Made by a program: the position numbers and the translations under genes. A stretch of 58,906 nt of DNA from Cytidiella melzeri. Its lineage: Eukaryota > Basidiomycota > Agaricomycetes > Polyporales > Irpicaceae. Positions 10,193 through 22,724 of the stretch are shown in pieces. The notes under the pieces were generated by a model, which saw only the letters and a list, made by a program, of their open reading frames with translations, did no database searches and was not told where the DNA came from. Position 1 is the stretch's first letter. Every line of letters begins with the position of its first letter. Where the stretch lies: the NCBI GenBank assembly GCA_022592445.1, contig JABYQR010000289.1, positions 1 through 58,906 on the forward strand, read 5' to 3'.

Positions 10193-13100
10193 ATGGCGCC
10201 GCTGCACCGAACCGCTGTCTTTCTCTGGTCGATTCTACTCATCGCAAGCTTCGTCGTTGCGCAGCGGGATCCTGAGCACACCGTTACCTATTTCTCCAAC
10301 CTCCCTGCGCGACTCTTTTTCTTTCAAGATACCACCTCAATTATCTACCATGATGCGATGAAAGGAAACGTATGGGTCTCGGATGACGAGGGTCGCGGAT
10401 GGAATCAGGCAAGCGGAATACCAGACGGAAAAGCGGCAATGGTGATTGAGCACCCCTTCGACAACAAATACGTGAGTAGTCAAGTAACACTTGCACAGCA
10501 TCTACTTGACCAGAACCTAGGCTTTCGTCTTGACAAAAAGCACTACCCACTATCGCACCGACGACCGCGGCAAAACTTGGCGTTCCTTTGAGATGCCCCT
10601 TCAGGTCGCATATGTTGGCATGCCTCTGTCCTTTCACTCCGATCCAAAGAAATACGGGTACATCCTTTACCAAGGAACAAAATGTGTGCCTACCGGCATA
10701 TTCGGGTCCATCTGTTACGACGAAACGTGGTATACGAAGGACGCTTTCAGCAGCGATGCGGAATTACTTCTGAGTGAGACCTCCAGATGTCAGTTTGCGC
10801 ATAGCAGCAAGGACTTCAAGCATGATGCTCATCAGGACCTCATCTACTGCGTTGGCTTTGACTCAATTTCCTCGGACGGCATGCACTCGCTGTCGTCTAG
10901 TCGCCTCTTCTCCTCGACAGACTTCTTCAAGACCGAACAACGCGTGGAAGACCTTGGCATTGGGAAAAACGCACGCGGCGTTGTAGCATTTGCGATCGTT
11001 AGCAAGTTTGCAGTTGTCGCAATGAGAGACCTGGCAGCGGGGAACAGTGGGGAGATGCTGCTGTATGTGACAGTCGACACGAAGCTGTGGGCCAAAGGTC
11101 AATTCCCCCATGCATCGTCCGCGAAGCTCAGGGAGAACTCGTATACCATCGTCGAGAGCACAACCCATTCGCTCGCGGTGGACGTCTTGCTCCAAGAAAA
11201 GAGCGCCATCGGCACGCTCTTCGTCAGCAATTCTAATGGCACGTTCTTCATCGAAAGTCTCAAGGACACTAATCGTAACTCAATGGGATACGTGGACTAC
11301 GAGAACCTATATGGCGTGGAGGGAGTTGGACTTGCGAACGTGGTAATGAACGCTAAGGAGGTAGAGGCAGGGCGAGAGGCAAAGAAGCTGCAGTCCCGCA
11401 TCACATTCGACGACGGGCGAACATGGTCGAGACTCCGCCCCCCTTCTGTGGATATTGAAGGCAAAAGGATCGCCTGCAACCCCTCTGACAACGACTGCTC
11501 GCTTCATCTGCACTCGGTCACAGATTCGCACAACTTTGGCCTTGTCTTCTCATCTCCTGCACCCGGCTTCGTCATGGGTGTCGGATCCATTGGAGAGCAT
11601 CTTCTGCCCTACGAGGAGTGCGACACCTTCCTTAGCACAGATGCGGGCGTCACATGGGCCATGGTCAGGCAGGACGCACATCAGTACGAATTTGGCGACT
11701 CTGGCAGTATCCTAGTGGCCATCGACAACGAACATTCTACAGATGAAGTCAGATACTCTACAGATCTTGGCAAGACATGGTATGTCGCCTATTTTTTTTT
11801 TGCAACGATTATCGACATCTTAAATGCTCTCCTTGTAGGGATAAATACAATATCGGAGTTAGTCTTCGTTCACGGGTCTTGACCACCATCCCCGACTCGA
11901 CCTCTCAGAAGTTCATTCTTCTTGGCCAAGTTAGCAAAAGAGACCAGAAAGCAAATGACGGGCCTGTGGCTGTCGTCTTCCTGGACTTTGCCAAGACCAG
12001 ATCTCGTCAGTGCGGCGACAGCGACTTTGAGGATTGGCATGCGAGATCCTCCAGCCACGAATGCCTAATGGGCCACAAGGTGTGTAGAAAATATTCGCCG
12101 TTGTCTTGAGTCTTTGCTGATTAGCTGGGTTGTTCATAGCAAATATACAGACGCCGCAAGCCAGACGCGAACTGTTACGTCGGCAAGAAGTTTATTGACC
12201 CTATTGCCCAGTACGAGGACTGCCCGTGCACGGACGAGGACTACGAGTGGTACGTCCCTGATACATGATTCTCACTTACGAAGCCCTAAACCAAACAACT
12301 TCAGTGACTATAATTTTGTCCTTCAAGGGAAAGAATGCGTTGCGGCTGGTCCAGAGCCTATCCCGGCTGGTGTTTGTTCCTCTGAAGATGCAAAGCAGAC
12401 GTACATGGGATCATCTGGCTATCGTCGGATTCCTGGGAACACTTGCGATCGCGAAAAGGGGAAGAAGAAAGACGCGCTTGTGGAGAAGCCTTGTTCCAAC
12501 GGTCAGTTTGCATGTATTTGTGGAAGGAACGCGAGGCTGATGCCTCTGTAGCGCAACCTCAGGAAGGAGAGATTATCCACCAAATAGTGAGCATATGGCA
12601 CAAAATCTTTTGCAATGCAGGACTAAACTATTCATAGTCTGAATTCCCCGCTGTAGTACAACAATACACCTACTTCAAGAACTCGCGAGTAAGTGAATCG
12701 TGTCTTGATCGCGGGAATCTTCTCACTCGCTCCAGACGATTCTAGTCCGCCTTTCAGACCACACCATTTGGCAGTCTAGTAACGAGGGTTACATCTGGCA
12801 ACAAGTTCTACCGGGAGAACGATTTGTGGCTTTCTATATGCACGCTTACAGCCACGATCGCGCATACTTGGTAACCGAGTCTACCAAATACTATTACACG
12901 ACAGACACGGGCAAGAACTGGTTCCCCCTCGACGCACCGCTTCCGCCAAATGGCTTCGGTCTGGCAGTGCTTCACTTCCATCCTGGGCAATCGGATTACC
13001 TCCTGTGGAGCGGCCAACGGGACTGTGTGGCGTTTGGGAGGACCTGCCACGTTGAAGCATTCTACACGATTGACAACGGGCGTAAATGGTATGAAATCGA

Positions 13101-15376
13101 CACCTATGTGAGGAATTGCGCGTGGGCGAGGGACTCCGAGCTCCGCGTGGACCCCAATCAGATATTGTGCGAGTCCTACCAGAACAAGGCGGGCAACCAA
13201 AGGTTCTTCCAGAATGACAATCCCCTTGAGCTTATAGGTGGAACGGACTTTTACAACAAGCGGACGAAATTGTTTAATCACGTCGTCGGGTTCGCGAAGT
13301 TTTCGGAGTTCCTCATTGTAGCAGAGGTGAGTTGCCAAAGAGGAGAAGTCGACTCACGTCGCAGTGCTAAAGAACGCTTTAGTACCAAGCTGAGAAGCAT
13401 TCACTTGATCTACAAGTTTCCCTGGACGGAAGAACGTTCGCTACTGGTCTGTTTCCTCCAACCATGCGTCTCGAACAACATGTAGGGAGCGTCCTTTCTT
13501 TCGTCGAACGAGAACAACACTAATGTAACTATCTAGGCCTACACCATTCTTGAGTCCAGCACAAAGTCGGTCTTCCTCCATGTTACTGTCTCAGAGCCTC
13601 CCGATCCTTGGTGGGGCAATATTCTCAAATCAAACTCGAACGGGACGTACTTCGGAGTATCCGCCGATTACGTGAATCGTAACGCTAACGGTTATGTGGA
13701 CTTTGAGAAGATGATAGGCTTGGACGGTATTGCTTTGATCAATGTCATCGGGAATCCGCACACCGCCCCTTTGTCTGGGATCAAAGAGATACAGACTAGA
13801 ATCACGCACAACGACGGTAATTACATTGAAAATGCAGCCAGCGCCTCACTGATATGTGTTCTTTAGGTGGTACTTGGAAGCCGCTCTCACCTCCTATGAA
13901 GGATTCTCACGGAAATACCTACTCATGTTCTAAAACGGTGAGTATGCTGCTGTTGGCTATCAGCTGGCGACTAATTTTGCGAAGAGCTGCGCCCTACACG
14001 TCCACGGCTTCACGGAACGCTTCGACACGCGCGCCACTTACAGCACACCGTCTGTTCCGGGCCTCCTGATGGCTGTCGGTAACGTTGGGGAAAAGCTCGC
14101 TCCGTACACAGAGAGTGATACCTTCCTCAGTCGCGATGGTGGGTTCACATGGGAAGAAGTGCACAAGGACGCGCACTTGTGGGAATTTGGTGACTCGGGC
14201 TCCGTGCTGGTTATGGCAAACGACGAGGAGCCAACGGATCACGTCATGTTTAGCATCGACGAGGGTTTGAATTGGAGAGAGTATCGGTTCGCAGACGAGA
14301 AAGTTCGGGTGAAGTCTATCGTCACTGTGCCAGAGGATACGAGCCGCAGGTTCATCTTATTTGGTTTCTACCCTCGCTCGCCGGATGGTGCAGTAGCTAT
14401 TCATCTCGACTTCTCTGCGCTTACCAGGAGACAATGTAGGTTTGCCGCTGTGAGCAGGTGAAGTTTGGCTGACTTGGAATTGTACAGGTGTCTTGGACAT
14501 GAAGGATCCAGCCCATGACGACTTTGAGCTCTGGAGTCCAAGCGAAGGTCGTAGCGAGGCATGCCTCTTTGGACGAAAGGTGAGTGAATGTGATGCATGT
14601 TTTGTCGGTGTCTCATGGTCTCCTCGCAGACGCTGTACCACCGACGTCGTCGAGATGCAAACTGTGTTGTAGGCGACCAAGAGAAGCAAGCAGAAAAAAT
14701 CACAGAGCATTGTCAATGCACTGCTGTTGATTTTGAATGGTGCGTCACTTGTGCTTACATTGCCATGAGAGTGCTCTGACGCCTCAGATAGCGAATTCAA
14801 CCACCGAAGAGACGCAGAAGGCAACTGTGTGTTAGAGCCTGGCACGACACCCCTACCCAACGATGATTCGTGTCGGGGTGACGACGAGTTCTGGTACGAG
14901 AGGACCGCTTATCGGAAAGTGCCTATTTCCACCTGCGAAGGTGGCAAACGCCTCGATCAGGGACCAGCCCATAGATGTCCTGGCCTGAAAGGACACGGCT
15001 TCTTCTTCTGGCTATTCATTCTCGCTATCCCTTCTGGCATCGCAGCCTTGGTCGGCTACTGGTTCTATCACAATAGCGGTCTTGCCAGAGGGTACGTATA
15101 CGTTGTCACTGCTGTTCGTGCTGCGCTAACGGTTATGCCTCTAGAACTATCCGTCTTCCAGGCCCAGATAGCAATCGAAGATACCGAACTGATTCAGGTA
15201 CTCTTGCTACTCTGGCCTCAGTGCCGTGGTTCCTCATAGGACTCGTGGGCATTGGCTGGGAGTGGGTATCCTCCAGATTCGACTCTGCGTCGACTAGATT
15301 CAGATCCAGAAGCGGATATAGACATGTACCAGCTGACGAGGACGCACAGATATTGCGCTTTGAAGACGAGGAGTGA
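10193..15376 (+). CDS. VPS10: Vacuolar protein sorting receptor VPS10 (sortilin family), 16 exons, 1465 aa
   Basis: This is a type I receptor that carries soluble hydrolases such as carboxypeptidase Y from the late Golgi to the vacuole and recycles by retromer. Exons: 10193-10471, 10521-11779, 11839-12079, 12140-12249, 12305-12501, 12552-12586, 12638-12688, 12736-13326, 13383-13481, 13537-13816, 13867-13937, 13985-14435, 14488-14579, 14630-14739, 14792-15091 and 15145-15376; the sum is 4398 nt with no stop. The signal peptide is residues 1-23. Two VPS10 beta-propeller domains follow, each with Asp-box repeats ([24 protein letters not shown]) and a Cys-rich 10CC module ([23 protein letters not shown]). 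A membrane span lies near 1359-1381, with a second hydrophobic stretch near 1410-1430 and a short acidic tail (FEDEE). Splice acceptors CTTTAG at 13382 and GATAG at 14791 were chosen because nearby AGs break the frame. The gene appears intact. Confidence 0.95.
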
Positions 15377-15998
15377 GGTTTGGCTGCAGGTCATTGCACT
15401 AATTATTTTTCTGTCTGCTATATATTCCTTCGTTTTCGTCTACAATGTGCTGTCTTGTTGTTTTAAATAATAAAATAATAAAACCAATATGTGTATGCAC
15501 CTGTTTCTCAGCTTCGATTTTGTTTGGCTAGCGTTAAGTACTGGCGTACAACCCTCTGTTGTAACTCCTGAGTCACGAACTCGGAGGAACGGAAGCGGTA
15601 GTAGGACGTACGTCGCTCTTTCGGCCTGCTTTTCCAGCTCCCAAGAGTCTCATGCTGAGGAAGCTTGTTTCTTGTGAGTGAACCAGAAACAAATACCGAC
15701 ACCAGACCACTGGCCTCCGTGGCGCATTGTACGTTGGACAAACTTGAGGGGAACGGCAGCTCATGAAGCTGATACATGGCTGATGGAGCCAACAACTTGG
15801 CATATTCGCGCAAGAGAGAAATGTCAGACAAGGATTTACGAGCTAGCGTGGTCTTCGACGACCGCGGCTTGCTATGGGATCCGTCAGAATATGTTGCTGA
15901 TTAGTAAATTATCTATTTTACAAACTGACATATAACCGAATACCGCATCTATAATTGTGTCATGCAGTCACGAAGCTCCCTGAAACTGGCGGTGCATG
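15377..15998. other. Convergent 3' spacer between VPS10 and the carrier gene
   Basis: AATAATAAAATAATAAAA at about 15466-15483 lies 90-110 bp after the VPS10 stop and is a plausible polyadenylation region. A 107-codon minus frame (15831-15508) starts at a TTG, not ATG, and shows no recognisable domain; I do not call it. Confidence 0.45.
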
Positions 15999-17307
15999 CT
16001 ACGACAGCGCCCGAACGACAGTCTCAAATGTCGCAAACGTGACCATATTGACAGGAATGGCCCTAAGGGAATCCACCCGTCAGGCCAACACATGGCAGCC
16101 AGACAAATTCCAGCAACGCACCTTATCAAAGTTGGCTTCAAGCCATGGAAAAACACCCGAAAGCCTTCCTCGCGGTAGGAGGTGACAATCGTCGACAGCA
16201 TATTTCGATACGGGTTATCGGCGGTTGTAGTGAGACTGGACTGGACCCTAGTTTTGATAACGTCGAACGGAAACGTTACGACCCAACTGGCTACTCCCGC
16301 CATGCCGCCGGCTAGAAGCAGAGACGGATAGGAATGGCGAATCTTGGACGCAGCGACTTCTCCGGGAAGTGCAGTATGAACGATTTCGATAGTATCCTCA
16401 TCTGACAAGGTAGGTCTGCGCCGGGAAAGGTACATGAGGATGGCCTCGTATACGCCAAAATACGCTCCGTAGCCGGTCTCCCGGATGGCTGTGGGAGCGA
16501 TGCCACGAAAAATTCCTCGTATACCGCGTCGACGCCAAATGTCGAGGGCAACTTGTTGGACAGTGGGTGCTGTTAGGCCTGGCGGGGTGATGATGGATTG
16601 TTGCTGGATCTTGATCAGCTCAGTGGGCGAGGTCACCAGACTTTGCTCAATGGCATTGCTTTAGCCTGCGTATTGGTTGGAGGGTAGGTGCAACATACGA
16701 CGCGAGTAATCCAGTGCCTATCCCTGCCAAAGTGACTTGGCTCAGCCGCGGTTCGTCCGTAGCCCTATTCAGCTGCATCTTGAGCAAGAATCGATAACCT
16801 GCAAATACTACGCCATTCAGTGGTGCAGTTGTCAGCTGAAAAATTACGCGCCCTCTGTCAGCTAGTTGATTGAACTTTAAGACGAAAGGGACATACCAAA
16901 GGCGAGGCTATGCCTCTGAAGAGACCTCGAACGCGCTCTTCGCGTACTATGGTCGTGAATGCGTGCCAAACAGAGCGGTAGCGATAAGCAAACTCTGGAT
17001 TCTGTAAGCGTACCTTCACTATGACATGGCAGAAGAGATTAGCGACGACATACGACCCCAAGTGCGTCCCGTTCATCTGGACTGACCCGTGTCGAACGGA
17101 AAGCCGACTGTTAGAGCGGCGATACCTGTGTTGGTTATCGTCGGTAACGCGCAACATGATGTACATGTATTTCTTACCCGCTACAGAGCCTGCAAAGAGG
17201 TCGACCCGAGGGTCCAGTGCGACTGCAGGTTCGGGCACCAGTGAACTTTGTTAGCGAAGAGCACAAGAAGTGAGTTACATACCTCGACCTCCATCTCCGG
17301 AGGACAT
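15999..17307 (-). CDS. Mitochondrial carrier family (SLC25) transporter, 7 exons, 316 aa
   Basis: The product is an inner-membrane solute carrier. Exons on the minus strand: 17307-17283, 17222-17178, 17125-17087, 17018-16897, 16835-16699, 16640-16122 and 16062-15999 (951 nt in frame). Three repeats carry the signature Px[D/E]xx[K/R]: PFDTVK (residues 33-38), PTELIK in repeat 2 and PFDVIK in repeat 3, each followed by the usual R.Q or Q.Q. RGLFRG and RGIFRG match the conserved end of each repeat. The pattern resembles the carnitine/amino-acid-like branch (CAC, ORC, Ymc and SLC25A45-48 relatives), but the substrate cannot be read. An in-frame ATG at 17400 would add 31 residues; the start at 17307 gives the usual size. 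The upstream neighbour is the copia insertion. Confidence 0.88.
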
Positions 17308-17414
17308 ACCATCTATCACCCAAACGTTCTTGATCGTTGTCTCGCTTTTCCGAAGGACGGCGGGTAGAGTGGTGCACTGCACGTTAGTCTGAATTCCCAT
17401 CGACAATATTCCGT

Positions 17415-17664
17415 TTAAATTAGTGATATCCACCCGATATCAACTCCATATCCATTCACATTTATTTCCATGCAATAAATATGTAATATCCATAAGCTCC
17501 CATAATCCAGATCCGCAAGGAGCGCCCGTCGGCAGTACTCGTAAGCACGATTATATCCCGCGGCCGACTCATCAGCAATTGGCGCATCAGGAGTGTCCAA
17601 ATCGAGCAGGCGTCGGCCGCTTCTGATTACATAACACTTCGGTGTTGGCAACTGAACTGGATGG
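17415..17664 (-). other. ORF fragment abutting the copia insertion
   Basis: A minus frame reads through the insertion target (RHPVQLPTPKCYVIRSGRR) to a stop at 17415. It opens after a possible acceptor (TTCTCAG) that now lies on the far side of the copia element near 23180. It could be the last exon of an interrupted gene, but the region right of the element encodes a plus-strand gene, so it may be chance. Confidence 0.25.
17660..17664. repeat. Target-site duplication GATGG (left)
   Basis: GATGG at 17660-17664 is repeated at 23164-23168, exactly outside the two LTRs. A 5-bp duplication is the usual footprint of copia integrase. Confidence 0.9.
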
Positions 17665-18103
17665 TAAAGCCGGTCGAATGAATTCAACACGTCTAGAGGC
17701 AGGGTTGGATGCGCAGTCGTAATCCCACTTGCCGTCGTAAGGACCTAAGACACACGAGTGAAGCGAGTTAATCCAGGTGCAAAAGAGAAAGAGCACGATA
17801 GCATAATGACTGTACCTAAGACACACGAGTGAAGCGAGTTAACTACAGGTACAGGCTGTGAGCATATTGCATATGTGAGGGACAACGAAGAATACTCACT
17901 CCAGGTGTGAAAGAGAAAGAGCACGATGGAGTGTCAGGAGCGGGGGCGAAGGTATATAAGACAGAGCCCTCAGGCAACCCAAAAAGGAATATCTGTGATA
18001 CAGATGTGTCCGCGTGATGAAAGAACAATAGAGCGACCATATACGGAAAACAAAAGAGAGTCCGGTAATTACTAGTCCGTGAGCCGGAGCTGAAAAGCCA
18101 TTA
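17665..18103 (-). repeat. Copia 3' LTR (439 bp)
   Basis: In element orientation it starts TAATGGCTTTTC and ends CCGGCTTTA, with TA at both ends rather than TG...CA. A TATA (CTTATATACC) lies inside. An internal duplication repeats CCTAAGACACACGAGTGAAG. The first three bases, TAA, also form the pol stop codon. Confidence 0.93.
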
Positions 18104-20731
18104 CTCCCCCTCAGCGAGGTGAAACTGGACGAGCCCTAAGGACTCAGAGTGACGAACATGAGCTTCAGCCGGTAAAGACTTGGTGAAGATGTCAGTGGGG
18201 TTGTCAACTCCAGGGATTCAGACCAATTCGACGAGGCCTTCGGTGACGCATTCGTGAACAGCGTGCGCAGTGACGCGAGTATGTTTTGAGCGATGCTTCA
18301 CGTGGGTGGACTTGGAAGCGTCTACAGCACTCTTGTTGTCACAATGAAGGACGACAGGTAGAGGAAGAGGTTGCTCAATTTGATCAGTGAGAATCTTCAA
18401 CCACTTGAGTTGCTCGCAAGCTTCGTGAGCCGCAAAGTATTCTGAGTCGAAGGTAGACTTCGCCACAGAACGTTGTTTGCGCGAGGACCAGCAGACAGCG
18501 CCATAGCCTAGGAAATAAACCCAGCCAGATGTGGAGAGCGAGTCGTCTAAGTTGCCGGCAAAGTCGGCGTCGGTGTAACCGACAAGATCGTCAACGCCTT
18601 TGTCATTATGGCCTAGACAAAGTCGGAGACTGGAGGTACCGCGAAGGTAGCGAAGGACATGATATGCAGCGCGGAGATGCAACTGCGAGGGGTTGGACTG
18701 GTATTGACAGAGCTTCGCAACGGCGTACGAGATGTCAGGTCGAGTTCCAAGGGAGGCGTACATGAGTGAGCCAAGTATGCTGCGGTAGGTGTGGATAAGT
18801 GCTGGGTCGCACTGCTCCTTGGGATTTTCATTGTGTACCAACTGTATGCCGGTTGGAAGCGGCGTAGAAGCAGGATTGGAGTCCTCATGCTGGAAGCGTT
18901 TGAGAACGGAATGTATGTATACCTCTTGATCGAGGTAGATGAGACAACTCCCCCTATCCCGAGTGATACGGATACCGAGATAGTGCTTGAGCTCGCCTAA
19001 GTCTTTGAGATCGAAATGGCGGTGAAGAGCGTCCTTGGTCTTCTTGATGAGGGTGAGACTGTTCCCCATAATAGTGAGATTGTCGACGTAGCAAACAATA
19101 ATTTGGAGGGCTCCCCCTCATCGACGAGTGAAAATGGCAACATCGCCTGTGTCGTAACAGACGAAGCCGAGTTCTCCGAGGCATGCCTTGAGCGTGAGGA
19201 ACCATTGGCGTCCTGCTTGCTTTAGGCCATAGATTGCCTTATGAAGGCGGCATACTTTGCCTTCATCCAGTACAAACCCTTCAGGTTGCTCCATGTAAAC
19301 CTCCTTGTCCAAAGATCTGCTCAGATAGGCTTGTTGGAAGTCAATCTGGTGAATTTCTCAGTCCAGAATAGCTGCCAAGGCGACGAGGTATCGCCAAGAC
19401 TCCAGACGGGCGACGGGAGCGAAGGTGTCTGTGAAATCGATGCCTTGAACTTGCTCAAAACCCTTGGCTACCAGACGTGCCTTATAACAATCAACATTAC
19501 CGTCCTTGTCGAGTTTGAGTTTGTAAACCCATTTGCTCTTAATCGCCTTGCGACCAGGGGGCAAATCGACTAGTTTCCATGTTCCAGTGTCCTGGAGACC
19601 TTTGATTTCGGCCTCCATGGCTGCACGCCAGTCATCTCGATCCGGTGAACCCATAGCCTGCCGGTAGGTACGAGGCTCCCCCTGAGGCGTAACTGCTGCT
19701 GCCAGCATGACGACCTGCTCGTCAGAGAGGACAGCGCCGGCGTCAGCTTTCGCTTTGCCTTTGCCTTTGTAGGGGACCTTGTTACCGCAAGCTCGAGTCG
19801 TCTTCTCAATTTCTTGTTCAGTAGCAGCCCACATAGACTGGAGACGCTTCGCATCACGAGGTACAACAGTGCGTTGTGAACGACGTGTAACACCAGCATG
19901 AGCCGGGTTGGAGAATGGAAGGTAGTCATGTGGAGAAGCGGCCAGAAGACGATTGGGATTTGGCTCGAGTTTGGGAGAAGGTACGACAGGAGGGCCTTTC
20001 CGTTTGGAAGGCGAGAGTGGCGTGGATGAAGAGCTAGGCTCTGGTTCAGCAGATGTGGACGAACTAGGAATAGGAGTAGAGGGACGCGGTATCCGTGAAG
20101 GCATAGGAGCCGACGTGGATGTTGTGTCAAGAGGAGGTGGTTGTTGAGTTGAGGGCACTTGTGACGTGGTAGTAGCCGGCTGTGAAGAGGGCGTTAAAGG
20201 GAGTGAGAGTTCAAGATCGTACGTGGTTGGCGGAGAGGTTGGAATGCTCGAAGATGGTTGAGTAGGAGGTGAAGGACGGTTAGGAAAGATCAGTTCGTCG
20301 AATACAACATCAGTACTCGAGACGATCCTATGAGTATGTTTGTCCCATAAGCGGTAACCTTTAGAACCCGCTTCATACCCAACATGCACAAGAGGCTGAG
20401 CGTGAGCATCGAGCTTCCTGCGATGATCCTTGTGAATGTGGCGATAGGCGAGGCAACCAAAAACACGGAAGTATGAAACATCCGGCTTGGAGCCAGTGAT
20501 AATCTCGAATGGTGTCCTCCAATCCAGAGACCGTTTGGGTGCTCGGTTGCGCACATGCACAGCGGTTTTCACGGCTTCTTCCCAGAATCCTTTGGACATC
20601 CCGGCGGCGTAAAGCATAGAGAGTGCAGCCTCCATGATGGTGCGGTTGAAACGCTCAGCCTTGCCGTTTTGTTGTGGTGTATCCGGGGTGGTGCGCTGAT
20701 GGACAATGCCAAGATCCTTCAGTCGTTGCAC
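18101..20731 (-). pseudogene. Copia pol: integrase C-part, reverse transcriptase, RNase H
   Basis: From 20731 the frame carries the integrase core end (TTPDTPQQNGKAERFNR), the copia-type FGCLAYRHIHKD block, a Ser/Thr/Pro-rich linker, then RT (KSKWVYKLKLDKDG, DTFAPVARLES, YMEQPEGF, KAIYGLKQ) and RNase H (YTDADFAGNLDDSLSTSGW, KHIRVR-like end). Breaks: TGA at 19358-19360 where family members have Trp, TGA at 19118-19120, TGA at 18218-18220 (again at a Trp position), and the catalytic YVDD read as YVDN (Asn codon 19079-19081). All four fit G-to-A or C-to-T changes. The product should be inactive. Confidence 0.9.
18104..18112 (-). other. Polypurine tract of the copia element
   Basis: The plus strand CTCCCCCTC reads GAGGGGGAG on the element strand, directly against the 3' LTR. 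It is the plus-strand primer for reverse transcription and also encodes the last pol residues. Confidence 0.8.
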
Positions 20732-22594
20732 AAAGCGCTTCGACTGGTATTCACCGCCCCTGTCAGAGCGAAGAATCTTGATATCCCTCTCGAACTGATT
20801 TTGACCAGCTGACGGAACTCCTCGAACTTCTGCTCCTGTTCGTCTTTGTGTTTCAGGAAATAAATCCAGACGTTGTCAGAGCAGTCGTCGATGTACGTGA
20901 GCATGTAGAGGTGTCCGCCGTTTACAGAAGCGTTCTGCATAGGTCCAGCCAAGTCAGTGTGGATGAGAGCGAAAGGTTTGTCCCGCGAGGTGTCGAGGAT
21001 GAATGGAATGTGCGTCGTGTGGCCTTGCCGAGTTGACAACCTTCGCATGCGTGTTCAGAGCGAGGAGTCTTCTCGTCGATAGTCAGACCTGTCACTGGGG
21101 AGTCGTCAGAGCGTAGCTTCTGTAGTGCTTCCCAGTTGAGGTGACCATAGCGTTGGTGTACAAGGTCGATGGGTGACGAGTGCGTGTGCGTGGAGGAGGC
21201 GACCGACGAAGAAGAGACGCGAAGTCCCAACCAGTATTGGCCGCCCTTGAGAGTACCTATGCCGTAGGTGGTATCATTCTTGTGTATCCGTGCTTTACCG
21301 CCAGTGAAAACGGTAGAGAATCCTTTGGAGTCAAGACAGGAAATCGAAATGAGTCGGTAGGCGATGCCCGGGCAGTATAAGACGTTGTCAAACTGCGCTG
21401 TGAGCTGCTTTCCATCAACGTGTACAGTTCCACGTACGCTCCCAGACCCAAGCGTAGACATTGAAGTCTTCGAAGCATCAGCTAATGTCGCAAACGACGG
21501 CGTAGCGAATGGCTTGTAGTCGTGGAAGTCGTTGAGGTTGTTGGTGATGTGTCTCGTACAGCCTGAGTCGAGCATCCAGGGTGTTTCACCCGAAGCATAA
21601 AACATAACATCTATATTTGCGACGTTGGCGGCTTCGGACGTGGAGTCCTCAGCGGAGACTACATGTACAGCAGCAGAACCGTTAGACGATGATGGTGACC
21701 CAGAAGATTCCTTCTTCCCCTTGTCCTTTCCTCCTTTTCCCCCTTTCCTTGCCTCCTCAATGGCAGCCTTCTTCTTACGACACTCGTCCTCTGTGTGACC
21801 CTTGTACTTGCAGAACCCGCACTGCTTCTTTGACTTGCCCGACGAGGACGAAGCCGAAGACTTGTTGAACTTGACCGCAGAGACTGAAGGCGATTCCTTT
21901 CGCTTAGCCTCGTCGATGAGGCGCGATCGGATGTCGTCGTATTTCAAGTCCTTTGGCGCGGTGACAGCGAGGATGGGCTCGACAATGTTGGCGAAGGAGT
22001 CAGGGAGTACCGAGAGGAGACCAAAGATCTTGAGCAGTTCCTTGTCGCCAAGGATGCCGGAGGCGTCAACTTCTTGCCAGAGACGACCACGTTCTTCAAG
22101 CTGTTCAACGAGAGGGCGTGAGCCGTCGATCGTGTGAAGGAAGTACTGCTTGAACTTGAGGAACGCAGAGAGAGTGGTCGAGGCGGAGTAGTTGGCCTTA
22201 AGCTTAGCGTAGATCTCGGCGGCGAGTTGGTCTCGAGGTTGAAGAGATGGTGGAGAGAACTGTCGACGGTTGCGAGGAGAACCAGAGTGACGTTGGCGTC
22301 GGCCTTGCACCAGTCGTCGTAGTCCGTGTCGGTGGACGCGGGCTTGACCAGAGAAGGATCGACCATGCCAGACGCGGCTTGCGTCTTGAGGAACTGGATG
22401 AACAGCATGTTCCATTCCTTCCAGTTGTTGGCACCAGTCAGCTTAGGCAGCGAGTCGAGTTTGATGAACGAGGAGTTGCTGGAAGTGTTCTTGACGAACG
22501 ACGAACCAGCGGCAGAGGGGCCTGCAGAGGCAGGAGTGGACCCAGCAGGGCCAGACGATGCCGAACCACCTGTGGGAGGTGTGGTGCTCGACAT
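20719..22594 (-). pseudogene. Copia gag, protease and integrase N-part, frameshifted
   Basis: Gag starts at the ATG at 22594 with a Ser/Ala-rich leader and the copia-typical LPKLTGANNWKEW. A frame change near 22230 links it to the 22415-20922 frame holding a gag helix region (LEERGRLWQEV), a zinc knuckle (CGFCKYKGHTEDEC), the protease motif DSGC, the GAG-pre-integrase segment (LVHQRYGHLNWE) and the integrase zinc site (CEGCQLGKA). Two more single-base shifts near 21010 (G run) and 20800 (A run) lead into the integrase core (HTDLAGPM, YIDDCSD). Two of the three shifts fall in homopolymers. Confidence 0.88.
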
Positions 22595-22710
22595 GTTGGT
22601 AGGACATTAAGGATGTGGATATAGAAACCTGGAGTCGTGTGTCGACGTTGATCGGAGCGAAGCGCAGATGGGCGCGATAAGGTGAACGACAAGTGTTGAT
22701 TAGAGCCAGG

Positions 22711-22724
22711 CGGGGCTCATAACC
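22711..22724 (-). other. Copia primer-binding site (initiator tRNA-Met, half-tRNA type)
   Basis: CGGGGCTCATAACC lies directly inside the 5' LTR. It matches the anticodon stem-loop of initiator tRNA-Met rather than a tRNA 3' end, the half-tRNA priming known for Drosophila copia. Confidence 0.7.

Noticed and set aside
13327..13383. Frameshift in VPS10 after VAE
   Set aside because: Moving the acceptor to CTTTAG at 13382 restores the frame ([11 protein letters not shown]), so an intron explains it.
15508..15831. 107-codon minus-strand gene between VPS10 and the carrier
   Set aside because: It starts at TTG, lies in the convergent 3' spacer and shows no family features.
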